From Allobosea sp. OK403 (GTDB lineage: Bacteria > Pseudomonadota > Alphaproteobacteria > Rhizobiales > Beijerinckiaceae): a stretch of 64,000 bases of DNA. The position numbers were made by a program, and so were the translations under genes. Positions within the stretch are counted from its first letter, which is position 1; every line of letters begins with the position of its first letter. The notes beneath the pieces are model-generated. The model ran no database searches and was not told the DNA's origin. It saw only the letters and a list, made by a program, of their open reading frames with translations. The stretch is taken from contig NZ_FOQV01000001.1 in NCBI RefSeq assembly GCF_900113835.1, positions 248,001 to 312,000 of the forward strand, in the 5' to 3' direction. Below, piece after piece: positions 26,767 through 35,695 of the stretch.

Positions 26767-27585
26767 ATGTCACTGGCGACAGCCACAGTGGAGCGGAGCA
26801 AGGTCTCCGTGCCGGCCCCTGCGAAGCCGCTGGGCTCGATCGAGAGCTTCTTCCGCGATCTCGCCCCGGACTGGCATTCGCAATGGGCCTGGGACCATTA
26901 CGAATCGACGATTCTCGATCTTTCCCGTCAGTTCGGCCTGCGCCGTGTCTGCGAGATCGGCGGCGGGCGCGATCCGCTGTTCTCGACCGCCCAGGCGGCG
27001 CGCCACGGCATCGACCTCATCGTCAACGACATCGATGCGGGCGAGCTGGCGCTGACGCCGGCCGGCCTCAGGACGGCGCGATTCGACATTGCCGGCGATC
27101 TCTCCGAGCCGGATGTCACGCGCGGCGGCTATGACCTCATGGTCTCGCGCATGGTCTTCGAGCATGTCCATGACGTCGAGCGCGCCTGGACCAACATCCA
27201 TGCCCTGCTGGCGCCGGGCGGCGTCGCGCTCGCCTTCTTCCCGACGCTGTGGGCGCCGGTTTTCGCGATCAACCACATCCTGCCCGAGAAGCTCTCGCGT
27301 GCGATCGTGCACGCGCTTTATCCGGCGCGGCGTGATGGCGGCGGCGATCCGAAATTCCCGGCCTTTTACGACTGGTGCCGGGGCAGCAAGCGTCAGCTCG
27401 GGCCGATGCTGAACCGCGCCGGCTTCCGCGACGTCCATATCCAGCACTTCTGGGGGCACGGCTATTTCGACCGCATGCCCGGGCTGAAGCAGGCCGACCA
27501 TGTCTTCAACGCGCTGGCGGCGAAGACCGGCTGGGATTTCGTGACGACCTACGCCTATGTCGTGGTGCGCAAGGACAGGGTCTGA
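26767..27585 (+). CDS. SAM-dependent class I methyltransferase
   Basis: 272 residues. VCEIGGGRDPLFSTAQ is motif I of the Rossmann methyltransferase fold, VNDIDAGELAL holds the acidic residue that binds SAM ribose, and YDLMVSRMVFEHVHDVERAW is motif II/III. ATG 26767 was chosen because GGAG lies 6 nt before it. It is convergent with, and overlaps by 31 bp, the membrane polymerase gene at the edge of an exopolysaccharide locus, so it may modify a sugar or lipid carrier. Confidence 0.8.
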   Translation: MSLATATVERSKVSVPAPAKPLGSIESFFRDLAPDWHSQWAWDHYESTILDLSRQFGLRRVCEIGGGRDPLFSTAQAARHGIDLIVNDIDAGELALTPAGLRTARFDIAGDLSEPDVTRGGYDLMVSRMVFEHVHDVERAWTNIHALLAPGGVALAFFPTLWAPVFAINHILPEKLSRAIVHALYPARRDGGGDPKFPAFYDWCRGSKRQLGPMLNRAGFRDVHIQHFWGHGYFDRMPGLKQADHVFNALAAKTGWDFVTTYAYVVVRKDRV

Positions 27586-28832
27586 GCGGCGCGCGCTCGC
27601 GATGCATCGGGATTCGGCGTCGGCAGCGCCGCCAGCCCCCAGATTAGCCCGAGCATCAGATAGAGATGGCGCCAGTGGTCTGTGTCGATCTGCACGCCTT
27701 GCAGGATCGTGATGAACAGCACTGACCAGAGCGCGATGGCGTGGTTCTGCCAGGGGGTACGCCTGAACACGAGCGCCCAGCCGACATAGCAGGTCGCCAC
27801 CATCAGGGCGAGCCAGGCGCAGCCGCCGAGCCAGCCATAGGAGGCGAAGGCGTTGATGTAGACGTTGTGCGGATCCTCAGGGAAGATCCAGCGAAACCGC
27901 AGCGGCCCGAAGCCGTTGGGCTCGCCGAGTAGCAGCGGGATCGAGCGCAATTGGCTGCCGAAGCGCCCGGTGACACCCTGGTCGTAGCTCTGGTCCAGGC
28001 TGGCGCGGACCTCGAAGACGCTACGGATGTCCTCGAAGGACAATGCGATGAGCAACGCCATCACCACGAGAACGAGTGCTGCGGCGGTCAGGAAGACAAT
28101 GCGCATGCGCCGTGAAGCGCTGGGTGAGGTCAGGAAGGTCAACAGCACCATCAGCACGGCCGAGGCGGCGAGATTGCCCCAGGCGCCGCGCGAGAACGAC
28201 AGGAACAAGGCGAGAAGCGGCACGCTCATGACCAGGAAGCCGCGCATCAGCCCGAGCCGGCCAATCAGGACATGTTGCAGGGCGAAGATGATTGGCAGCA
28301 CCAGGAAGGGGCCGAGCACGTTCGGGTCCTTGAACGTGCCCGAGGCGCGGCCATAGAGCGTGAAGACGTCGCCAAGGCCCGCAATGTCGAAATAGCCGAG
28401 AGTGCCGGCAAGTCCGGCGCACCAGGCGGCGAAGAGATAGCCGCGCCGCAGCGTCTCCAGCCGCGCGATGGTATCGTCGGTCATGATGGCGGCCAGGAAG
28501 ATCGCAGTGATCATCAGATAGACCGAGACTGCGGTGAAGCGCACCGAAGTCGGCTCGTCCATCCAGGGAATGAGCGAGAACGCGCCGCCGATATTGTAGA
28601 GCAGCAGCAGGCTCAGGAAGGGCACCAGCTTCTGCGAGAAGCGGATGCCCGTCAGCGTGAAGGCGAAGACGGCCAGCAGGAAAATCACTTCGTAGGGCGA
28701 GGGCTCGATCAATGCGAAGCCGCTCGACGCAGTCAGCAGCCAGAGCGCGCCGCGCTTGATCGCGGCATAGGAAATCCGCAGGCCGCCGCTACGGCCAGCA
28801 GCAGTCCCGGCGCGATCGGCGAGCGCGCTCAA
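27555..28832 (-). CDS. O-antigen ligase/polymerase-family membrane protein
   Basis: 425 residues with about ten to twelve membrane helices. The large periplasmic loop and conserved motif FPEDPHNVYINAFASYGWLGG match the Wzy/WaaL family, whose PHN..Y segment is catalytic. GRASGTFKDPNVLGPFLVL is also typical. It probably polymerises exopolysaccharide repeat units. The ATG overlaps the stop of the sugar-transferase gene (ATGA), so the two are coupled. Confidence 0.9.
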   Translation of the reverse strand: MSALADRAGTAAGRSGGLRISYAAIKRGALWLLTASSGFALIEPSPYEVIFLLAVFAFTLTGIRFSQKLVPFLSLLLLYNIGGAFSLIPWMDEPTSVRFTAVSVYLMITAIFLAAIMTDDTIARLETLRRGYLFAAWCAGLAGTLGYFDIAGLGDVFTLYGRASGTFKDPNVLGPFLVLPIIFALQHVLIGRLGLMRGFLVMSVPLLALFLSFSRGAWGNLAASAVLMVLLTFLTSPSASRRMRIVFLTAAALVLVVMALLIALSFEDIRSVFEVRASLDQSYDQGVTGRFGSQLRSIPLLLGEPNGFGPLRFRWIFPEDPHNVYINAFASYGWLGGCAWLALMVATCYVGWALVFRRTPWQNHAIALWSVLFITILQGVQIDTDHWRHLYLMLGLIWGLAALPTPNPDASRARAAQTLSLRTTT

Positions 28833-30382
28833 TAGGCGTTCTCGTTCTTGGTCAGCAGCGAGAGCGGCGTCTTCACCAGGATGTAGAGGTCGAGCAGCAC
28901 CGACCAGTTCTCGATGTAATAGAGGTCGTGCTCGACGCGGCGCTGAATCTTGTCCTCGGTGTCGGTCTCGCCGCGCCAGCCGTTGACCTGGGCCCAGCCA
29001 GTGATGCCGGGCTTGACCTTGTGGCGGGCGAAGTAGCCGTCGACGACCTGCTCATAGGCGCGGTTCGAGGCGGTGGCGTGGATCGCATGCGGGCGCGGCC
29101 CCACCAGTGAGAGATCGCCCTTCAGGATGACGTTGATGAGCTGTGGCAACTCGTCGATCGAGGTCTTGCGGATGAAGCGGCCGACGCGGGTGACGCGCGG
29201 ATCGTCCTTGGTGACCTGCTTGGCGGCGGCGAAATCGCTCATCTCATGGTAGAGCGAGCGGAATTTGAGGACTTCGATCAGCTCGTTGTTGAAGCCGTAG
29301 CGCTTCTGCCTGAACAGAACCGGCCCCTTCGAATCGAGTTTGATCGCGATTGCGGTCGCGAGCATCACCGGCGAGAGCGCGATCAGGGCGAGCGTGCCGA
29401 CGATCTTGTCGAAGACGAATTTGACGACGATGTCCCAGTCGGCGATCGGCCGGTCGAACACGTCGAGCACGGGCACGGCGCCGATATAGGAATAGGAGCG
29501 CGGCCGGAACCGGAGCTTCGACATATGCGCGGAGAGGCGGATGTCGATCGGCAGCACCCAGAGCTTGCGCAGCATGGTGAGCAGCCGCGCCTCGGCCGAG
29601 ATCGGCAGGGTGAAGATCACCAGGTCGAGCTTGGTGCGGCGCGCGAATTCGACGAGATCGTCGATCGTGCCGAGCTTGGGATAGCCGGCAACGAGATCGG
29701 GCGAACGGTCGTCATTGCGGTCGTCGAAGACGCCGCAGACGCGCAAGCCGGTGTCCCGCTGCGCTTCCAGCGCGTGGATCAGCGCCTCGCCCGCTTCGCC
29801 GCCGCCGACGATCGCCGTGCGCCGCTCCAGCCGGCCCGAACGCGTGAGCTGGCGCACGCTCAGCGTCACGACCAGCCGCTCGCCGAGCAGCGCGGCAAGG
29901 CCGCCAGCATAGAACCCGACCAGCCAGATGCGTGAGACCTGGTCGCCGATCTTGAGGAAGAAGAAGGCCGCCAGCGCGATCATGAACAAGGTTGTCCAGC
30001 CGGTCGCGAGCCTGACCGCCATGGCGACGAAATTTCTGAGCGCGCCGACATGGTAGAGCTGCAGCGCCTGAAAGGAGGCGAGCGCCCCGATCGCCAGCGC
30101 CGGAATCGTGATCTGGTAGGGCAGGGCGTTGTCGATATTGCCCGCCACATAGAGCCAGTAGACCAGCCCGCCCACGCCGAAGACGGCCAGCACGTCGAAG
30201 AGCCGGACGAAGCCCTCGATCATCACGGGCGAGAGCGTCGGCTTGACCGGCATCGCGGCGATGCGCTCGGCCAGCGGGTGGAAGGCGCGCGTCGCGCCGC
30301 TCTTGGAGGGGCCGAACATCTCGGAGGTCGCAGCCGTGGCCGCGTCGACCTTGATCAGATCGCGAACATCAAAAGCGCCCAT
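28829..30382 (-). CDS. Undecaprenyl-phosphate sugar phosphotransferase
   Basis: 517 residues. Four to five N-terminal helices (about 55-175) precede a CoA-binding-like Rossmann segment (RRTAIVGGGEAGEALIHALE) and a C-terminal bacterial sugar-transferase domain: DSKGPVLFRQKRYGFNN, then EVLKFRS and SIDELPQLINVILKGDLSLV. It starts exopolysaccharide units by placing hexose-1-phosphate on undecaprenyl phosphate (WcaJ/ExoY type). ATG 30382 is preferred to TTG 30409. First gene of the two-gene unit with the polymerase. Confidence 0.92.
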   Translation of the reverse strand: MGAFDVRDLIKVDAATAATSEMFGPSKSGATRAFHPLAERIAAMPVKPTLSPVMIEGFVRLFDVLAVFGVGGLVYWLYVAGNIDNALPYQITIPALAIGALASFQALQLYHVGALRNFVAMAVRLATGWTTLFMIALAAFFFLKIGDQVSRIWLVGFYAGGLAALLGERLVVTLSVRQLTRSGRLERRTAIVGGGEAGEALIHALEAQRDTGLRVCGVFDDRNDDRSPDLVAGYPKLGTIDDLVEFARRTKLDLVIFTLPISAEARLLTMLRKLWVLPIDIRLSAHMSKLRFRPRSYSYIGAVPVLDVFDRPIADWDIVVKFVFDKIVGTLALIALSPVMLATAIAIKLDSKGPVLFRQKRYGFNNELIEVLKFRSLYHEMSDFAAAKQVTKDDPRVTRVGRFIRKTSIDELPQLINVILKGDLSLVGPRPHAIHATASNRAYEQVVDGYFARHKVKPGITGWAQVNGWRGETDTEDKIQRRVEHDLYYIENWSVLLDLYILVKTPLSLLTKNENAY

Positions 30383-30409
30383 GACAAGCCATCCCGGTCC
30401 GGCCGGCAA

Positions 30410-30900
30410 GCCGAGGCTTCCGGTCTTCTTACCTTGCGTCTAGCGGAAAATGTTCACGGAAGGCTTAATCGGACCCGTGGTTCTTGCGGAGGATTCGCAA
30501 GGAATTTGGCTGGAAACGCCGCGTCGGCAAGCTCCGTTCCGGCGGTTTTGAGCCCCACAAAAACGCGAAATCGAAAAGGGCGATTTTCGCTTGGCCCGTC
30601 AAGGTATTAATCCGGGACTTGGGCTGCTGTTTTCTATGGTTTTTGTCCTTGAAAAGTTATTTTAAGTTGACAAAAAGCAACGTTGCGGGCATATCTGACC
30701 GCGATGAGTGTCTGAGAAGCACATTTCTGAGCGGATTATGAGAACGGCTTTCGGCCGTTGTCGCGATGCCGCTGTGCTGCTTTCGCGGTGTTCCCGCTGA
30801 AGGCTTTCAATCCGGATACCGTCTTTCAAAACTCGAACTTTTGCCTAGCTGCCTTGCGTCGCCCCCGCGACGTCCAGCGCCGGCTTCGCCCGTGTGCAAC
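30410..30900. other. Long divergent intergenic region with a promoter candidate
   Basis: No supported gene. TTGACA (30667-30672), 17 bp, CATATC (30690-30695) is a plausible plus-strand promoter about 210 nt before the SMR pair, in an AT-rich island (30600-30720). A hairpin AACGGC-TTTCG-GCCGTT lies at 30743-30759 in the implied leader. The stretch also supplies the promoter for the sugar-transferase gene on the minus strand. Confidence 0.5.
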
Positions 30901-31254
30901 ATGTCTTTTCATTGGTTGGTTCTGCTCGCGGCCATCGCCGTCGAGATCGTCGCGACGGCCGCGTTGAAGTCGGTCGTCTCGGCGCCGTTCATGGTCACCC
31001 TCCTGCCGCTCATCCTGATCGGCCTGTCCTTCACTCTGCTGAGCGTGGCGCTGCGCGTCATTCCGCTGGCCGTCGCCTATGCGGTCTGGGAGGGGCTCGG
31101 CATCGTCGGCATCGCCGCCGCCGGGCATCTGCTCTTCGGCGAGCACCTCACGCCGACGCGGATCGTGGCGCTCTGCGCCATCATCACTGGCATCGTGCTG
31201 CTCGAGCGTGGCGTCGGCGGCGAGGCGGAGGAGTTTGAGGGGAGGCTGGCATGA
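30901..31254 (+). CDS. SMR efflux subunit, long partner (MdtJ/EbrB-like)
   Basis: 117 residues, four helices with an extra acidic C-terminal tail (GVGGEAEEFEGRLA). The conserved glutamate is E15 in WLVLLAAIAVEIVATAALK, and LAVAYAVWEGLGIVGIAAAG is the SMR helix-3 motif. Adjacent SMR genes form heterodimers that export polyamines or drugs. It overlaps the next gene by 4 bp (ATGA). Confidence 0.88.
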   Translation: MSFHWLVLLAAIAVEIVATAALKSVVSAPFMVTLLPLILIGLSFTLLSVALRVIPLAVAYAVWEGLGIVGIAAAGHLLFGEHLTPTRIVALCAIITGIVLLERGVGGEAEEFEGRLA

Positions 31255-31589
31255 CCGCCCCTCTTCTGCCGCAAGGCCTCGCGATCGCCTGGCTGGCGCT
31301 GGCGGTCCTGCTCGAAGTCTCCGGCACCTATCTGCTCAAGCTCTCCGACGGCATGAAGCGCTGGCTCGCCGGCGGCGTCGGCATCCTGCTGGTGGTCGGC
31401 GCCTTCGCGGCCCTGGCTCAGGCGATCAAGGGCATGGACCTGTCCGTCGCCTATGCCGTCTGGGGTGGGGCCGGGTTGGTGATCACCGCGATCGTCGGCA
31501 TGCTCGCCTTCGGCCAGCGCATCCGCCCCTCCGGTTGGGCCGGGATCGCGCTCGTCATTGCCGGCGTCGTGGCGCTCAAGCTGCTGTGA
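31251..31589 (+). CDS. SMR efflux subunit, short partner (MdtI/EbrA-like)
   Basis: 112 residues, four helices, with the essential glutamate at E22 in WLALAVLLEVSGTYLLKLS and the helix-3 motif VAYAVWGGAGLVITAIVG. It is translationally coupled to the preceding SMR gene, so the functional unit is probably a heterodimer. Its last 14 bp overlap the convergent glycosyltransferase gene. Confidence 0.88.
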   Translation: MTAPLLPQGLAIAWLALAVLLEVSGTYLLKLSDGMKRWLAGGVGILLVVGAFAALAQAIKGMDLSVAYAVWGGAGLVITAIVGMLAFGQRIRPSGWAGIALVIAGVVALKLL

Positions 31590-32745
31590 CGCGGGCGGCC
31601 ATCGCGTCGCGATAGGCGGCGATAACGCCGTCGACCATGGCGTCGAGAGAGAAATTTTCGCGCACATGCCCGGCGAGATCCGCAGCTTGCGCCTGTCGCT
31701 CGGTATCGGGGGTGGTGAGTATCGCCTTGATCGCATCGGCGAGGACGACTGGATCGTTGGCGGGGATCAAGCGGTGCCTGTGGCGTGGGCCGTAGATTTC
31801 GTTGATGCCGCCGACATCGGTCGAGATCAAGGGCTGGGCCGCGGCTGCCGCCTCCAGGATGACATAGGGCAGCGATTCCGCCCGCGACGGGATCACCATT
31901 ACACGGGCTTTTGAGAGCGCCCTACGGATCGGTCCCGGCGGCTCGAAGACGCATTGCTCTGCGATGCCGCGATCGATCGTCATCTTGCGCAGCTCGGCCT
32001 CGTCCGGCCCCGAGCCGACGATCAGGATGCGCGGCGTCAGCGCGTGCTGGCTCTTCAGCAAAGCAAGCGCGTCGATCAGCGTGTCGACGCCTTTGGCCGA
32101 GCGCAATTCACCGAGATAGAGGAGGTCGAACGCCGCCTGGGAATGGTCGATCGGCTCGAACTCGGCCTCGGAGATGCCGTTCAGCACGATGCGGTGGTCG
32201 GTTCGCGGCATGTGCCCGACATAGGCTTCGAAGCGCCCGGCGATGAAGCGGCTCTCGAACAGGAACATATCGGTCGCGCCTTCGAGCAATCGCTCGACGG
32301 CCATATAGATCTTATGCTCGGTCCCGCCGGGCTTGTAGTTGAAGCTGCCGCCATGGGGCGTATAGGCCGTGGCATAGTTCCGGCCCGGGCTGAATAGGGC
32401 GGGAATGCGCCCATACACGCCGCCCTTCGAACCGTGGCAATGGACGATGTCGGGCCTCAGCGCCTTGCGGATCGAGATCTCGCTCATCTGCGCCTTCGCG
32501 TCGGCCAAGCTCGGATAGCGCGACATCGGCACGCGGGTCACGCCGAGCGAAAGCTGGGGCGAGAGCTCGCGGAAGACCTCGTCGGCGCGGGCGCCGCCCG
32601 TGGTGGCGTCGCAGAAGATGCCGACATGGTGCCCGCGCTCGACCTGGCCGCGCGCGAGATCGAGCACATGCCGAAACAGGCCGCCGAGCGGCGCGCGGAA
32701 GACGTGGAGAATACGCAGCGGCTGCGCCTGCGGGCTGTCCGTCAT
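31576..32745 (-). CDS. Glycosyltransferase family 4
   Basis: 389 residues, GT-B fold. The N-terminal domain has FRAPLGGLFRHVLDLARG and DIVHCHGSKGGVYGRIPALF; the C-terminal domain has LLYLGELRSAKGVDTLIDAL and the nucleotide-sugar site VIPSRAESLPYVILEAAAAA, with the family glutamates. It adds one sugar to the exopolysaccharide unit. The Wza-type gene lies 19 nt upstream on the same strand. Confidence 0.92.
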   Translation of the reverse strand: MTDSPQAQPLRILHVFRAPLGGLFRHVLDLARGQVERGHHVGIFCDATTGGARADEVFRELSPQLSLGVTRVPMSRYPSLADAKAQMSEISIRKALRPDIVHCHGSKGGVYGRIPALFSPGRNYATAYTPHGGSFNYKPGGTEHKIYMAVERLLEGATDMFLFESRFIAGRFEAYVGHMPRTDHRIVLNGISEAEFEPIDHSQAAFDLLYLGELRSAKGVDTLIDALALLKSQHALTPRILIVGSGPDEAELRKMTIDRGIAEQCVFEPPGPIRRALSKARVMVIPSRAESLPYVILEAAAAAQPLISTDVGGINEIYGPRHRHRLIPANDPVVLADAIKAILTTPDTERQAQAADLAGHVRENFSLDAMVDGVIAAYRDAMAARVTAA

Positions 32746-32764
32746 CGGAAGCGCTCCGGACGGA

Positions 32765-33325
32765 TCAGAACCAGCGTTCCTTGATGACGATCGTATCGCC
32801 CGGCTGGACGGAATAGGTGATCGGCACCGTCGCGGTGATCAACTGGCCGTCGACCTGCCGCGTCACCTCGGCCGAGGTGCGTTGCCCGCGCGGCGTGAAG
32901 CCGCCGGCGATTGCGACCGCCGTCTGCACCGTCATGCCGTTGACGTAAGGAAACTGGCCGGAATTGGAGACTTCGCCCAGAACGAAGAACGGGCGGTAGG
33001 TGTCGACCTCGACCGAAACCTTGGGCTCGCGCAGATAGCCGCGCCGCAGCCGGCCCTCGATCGCCTTTTCGAGCTGCTGGGTGGTGTGCCCTTGCGCCTC
33101 GATCGTATCGATCAATGGCATCGAGATGCGGCCAGCGCCGTCGACCGCGTAGATGTTCGAGAGATTATCCTGCCCAAAGACGATGATGCGGAGGCGGTCG
33201 CCACTGGCGAGCCGATAAGGGCCGCTCGGCTGGGCGACGGCGTAATCGGCGTCGACATAGCGTGGTGTGCAAGCGGTCGCGGTCATGGCGACGGCCAGAA
33301 CGAGAGGGACGAGATGGCGACTCAT
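32765..33325 (-). CDS. Polysaccharide export lipoprotein, Wza/BexD type
   Basis: 186 residues. Signal peptide with lipobox TATAC (C19), then the poly-export domain (SGPYRLASGDRLRIIVFGQD) and a SLBB-like segment (RPFFVLGEVSNSGQFPYVNG). It would form or gate the outer-membrane exit for exopolysaccharide. It is shorter than Wza itself, as small Rhizobiales forms are. First gene of a unit with the GT4 gene; divergent from the GumC-type gene. Confidence 0.92.
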   Translation of the reverse strand: MSRHLVPLVLAVAMTATACTPRYVDADYAVAQPSGPYRLASGDRLRIIVFGQDNLSNIYAVDGAGRISMPLIDTIEAQGHTTQQLEKAIEGRLRRGYLREPKVSVEVDTYRPFFVLGEVSNSGQFPYVNGMTVQTAVAIAGGFTPRGQRTSAEVTRQVDGQLITATVPITYSVQPGDTIVIKERWF

Positions 33326-33505
33326 CGCGAGCGATACCCATGCGGAAACTGAGGTCAGGATTAGGCTGATATGGTTAAGAAAATCTGATGATGAACAAGG
33401 TCTGTCTGCCAGTTGCCGGCTTTAACTCGGCACTAACCTTACTGAGCTTTGATGGTGATCGCGTTCTCTCCAGAGCGCCGCGAAGTGTCCGTGAAGGGAA
33501 GCGTC

Positions 33506-35692
33506 ATGACCGCTCAGACCGAGAGCCAAGCGCGAGCCGAAAGCCAGGCACGAACCGAAAACTATGGGCGTGATGCCGGCGAGGCGCGCGGCGACATGCT
33601 CGATCTGCCGGCGCTGTGGGCGGCGATCAAGCATCGCAAGCTCTGGATCATCGCCCCGACGGTGGCGGCGCTCGGCCTGTCCTTCGTCGCGGTCAACCTC
33701 GTCCCTGCCCGCTACACCGGCGAGGCACGCATCCTTCTGGAGAACCGCGACAGCTTCTATACGCGGCCGGGGCAGAGCACCGGCGAGAGCTCGGGCCAGC
33801 AATTCGACAGCGAAGGCGTGCAGAGCCAGGTCCAGGTCATCATGTCGCGTGACCTGGCGCGCGAGGCGATCAAGCGCATCGGCCTTGTCGGCAATTCCGA
33901 GTTCGATGCGGGCGCAGGCGCGCTGAGCGCGCTGAAGAAGATCGGCGTGATGATCGGAATCGGCGGCCATCCGGCCGATCGGTCGCCGGAAGAGCGCGTC
34001 CTCGAGAAATATTATGACCGCTTGCTGGTCTATCCCGTCGGTCGCTCGCGCATCGTCTCGGTCGAGTTCACTTCGCGCGATCCCGAGCTCGCGGCCAAGG
34101 GGGCCAATACGATCGCCAGCACCTATCTGGAGACGCAGGAGGCGGCGAAGCAGGACACGGCGCGCAGCGCCTCCTCCTGGCTCTCGACCACGATCGAGCC
34201 CTTGCGCAAACGCCTTGCCGAGGCCGAGGCCAAGGTCGAGGAATACCGCTCCCGCAATGGCCTGCTGGTTGGCGCCAACAACACCACGATCACCTCCCAG
34301 CAGCTCACCGACCTCTCGGCTCAGCTTTCTGCCGCCCGCAGCCAGCAGGCCGAGGCGCAAGCCAAGGCCGGCCTGATCCGCGACGCGATCAAGCAGGGGC
34401 GTACCTTCGAAATTCCCGATGTCGCAAATAACGAACTGGTGCGCCGCCTGATCGAGCAGCGCGTCAACCTGCGCGCCCAGATCGCGCTCGAATCGCGCAA
34501 CCTTCTCTCCGAGCATCCGCGGATCAAGGAATTGAACGCCCAGCTTGCCGATCTCGAGGGTCAGCTCCGTGCTGCCTCCGAGCGTGCCGTACGCACCCTT
34601 GAGAACGAGGCCAAGATCGCCGGCCAGCGTGTCGAGAGCTTCACCGCCGCCCTCGATGGCCAGAAGAAGAACGTTTCCAGCGCCAATGACAGCGAGGTGC
34701 AGCTGCGCGCCCTGGAGCGCGAGGCCCGCACGCTGCGCGACCAGCTCGAGCAGTATATGCAGCGCTACCGCGAGGCGATGGCGCGCGACACCCAGAACGC
34801 TGCACCGGCCGATGCCCGCATCATCTCGCGCGCCGTGGAGCCGACCGAGCCGTCCTTCCCCAAGAAGATCCCGACCATGGTTGTGGCGACGCTGGCGACC
34901 TTCATGATCGCGCTGGCCGCGGTCGCCTCGCGCGAATTGCTCAGCGGGCAGGCCGGTGCGCCGTCCGGCAAGCCGCAGCGCGCTCCGGGTTGGGTCGGCG
35001 GCGGCACGACCGCTCGCACCGATCCGCGTCGCGAGCGCGTCGCGGGGCTGCTCACCCATGGCGGCCGGCTCGGCCAGATCACGCTCGACCTCGAGCGGCC
35101 GGAAGAGACGCTGGCCGATCTCGCCGAGCGGATCGACGAGCCGCCGCGCGGCATGGCCCCGATGGTCGTGGTGCTGGATGGCGGCGGTGACGGCGCGACG
35201 ACGGCCCGCGACCTGGCCGAACTGTTGTCCCAGCGCTGCCGCTGCATCATCGTCGATCTCGTCGTCGACGAGGATCTCAGCCAGCCCGGCTTCTCGGAGC
35301 TGCTCGCCGGCGAGGCGCTGTTCTCCGATATCATCACGCGCGCCGAGGGCTCGCGGCTGCATCGCATCGGGCCCGGCCATGCCGGCCGCGACGCGGTGCT
35401 GGCGGCACCTCACCTTGTCGAGGTCGCGCTGGATGCGCTCTGCGAGACCTATGACTGGGTGCTGGTGGCGGCAGCCTCAAGCGATGACAGCGCCGTTCTG
35501 GCGCCGATCGCCGGGCGCGCCCAGGGCGGGCTGGTCATGGCCGGCCAGGTCGGCAACGGCCACGCGGTCGAGGCGGCCTATCGCCTCTCGGATCTGACGA
35601 AGGCGCCGGTTGCGCTCGTGCTCGACGCGCCGCCCGTCAACTTCGCCGGGGCGATGGCGATGATGCGCCAGCATGACGAGGAACCGGCCTGA
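33506..35692 (+). CDS. GumC/Wzz-type exopolysaccharide chain-length protein with degenerate kinase domain
   Basis: 728 residues from ATG 33506 (AGGGAAG upstream). Membrane helices at about 46-66 and 453-475 flank a periplasmic coiled-coil region (about 170-430) typical of Wzz/GumC. The cytoplasmic C-terminus resembles a BY-kinase, but the P-loop reads LDGGGDGATTARDLAELL, without the GK(T/S) lysine; the Walker A' equivalent is CIIVDLVVDED and there is no terminal tyrosine cluster. It probably sets chain length without ATP-driven autophosphorylation. A short ESQAR repeat marks the N-terminus. Confidence 0.9.
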   Translation: MTAQTESQARAESQARTENYGRDAGEARGDMLDLPALWAAIKHRKLWIIAPTVAALGLSFVAVNLVPARYTGEARILLENRDSFYTRPGQSTGESSGQQFDSEGVQSQVQVIMSRDLAREAIKRIGLVGNSEFDAGAGALSALKKIGVMIGIGGHPADRSPEERVLEKYYDRLLVYPVGRSRIVSVEFTSRDPELAAKGANTIASTYLETQEAAKQDTARSASSWLSTTIEPLRKRLAEAEAKVEEYRSRNGLLVGANNTTITSQQLTDLSAQLSAARSQQAEAQAKAGLIRDAIKQGRTFEIPDVANNELVRRLIEQRVNLRAQIALESRNLLSEHPRIKELNAQLADLEGQLRAASERAVRTLENEAKIAGQRVESFTAALDGQKKNVSSANDSEVQLRALEREARTLRDQLEQYMQRYREAMARDTQNAAPADARIISRAVEPTEPSFPKKIPTMVVATLATFMIALAAVASRELLSGQAGAPSGKPQRAPGWVGGGTTARTDPRRERVAGLLTHGGRLGQITLDLERPEETLADLAERIDEPPRGMAPMVVVLDGGGDGATTARDLAELLSQRCRCIIVDLVVDEDLSQPGFSELLAGEALFSDIITRAEGSRLHRIGPGHAGRDAVLAAPHLVEVALDALCETYDWVLVAAASSDDSAVLAPIAGRAQGGLVMAGQVGNGHAVEAAYRLSDLTKAPVALVLDAPPVNFAGAMAMMRQHDEEPA

Positions 35693-35695
35693 GGC

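Noticed and set aside
30484-30741. An 85-codon plus-strand frame upstream of the SMR pair
   Set aside because: Basic N-terminus and AT-rich tail with no ribosome site; it overlaps the promoter candidate.
33422-35413. A 663-codon minus-strand frame across the GumC-type gene
   Set aside because: Shadow of a membrane/coiled-coil gene that itself has clear family features.
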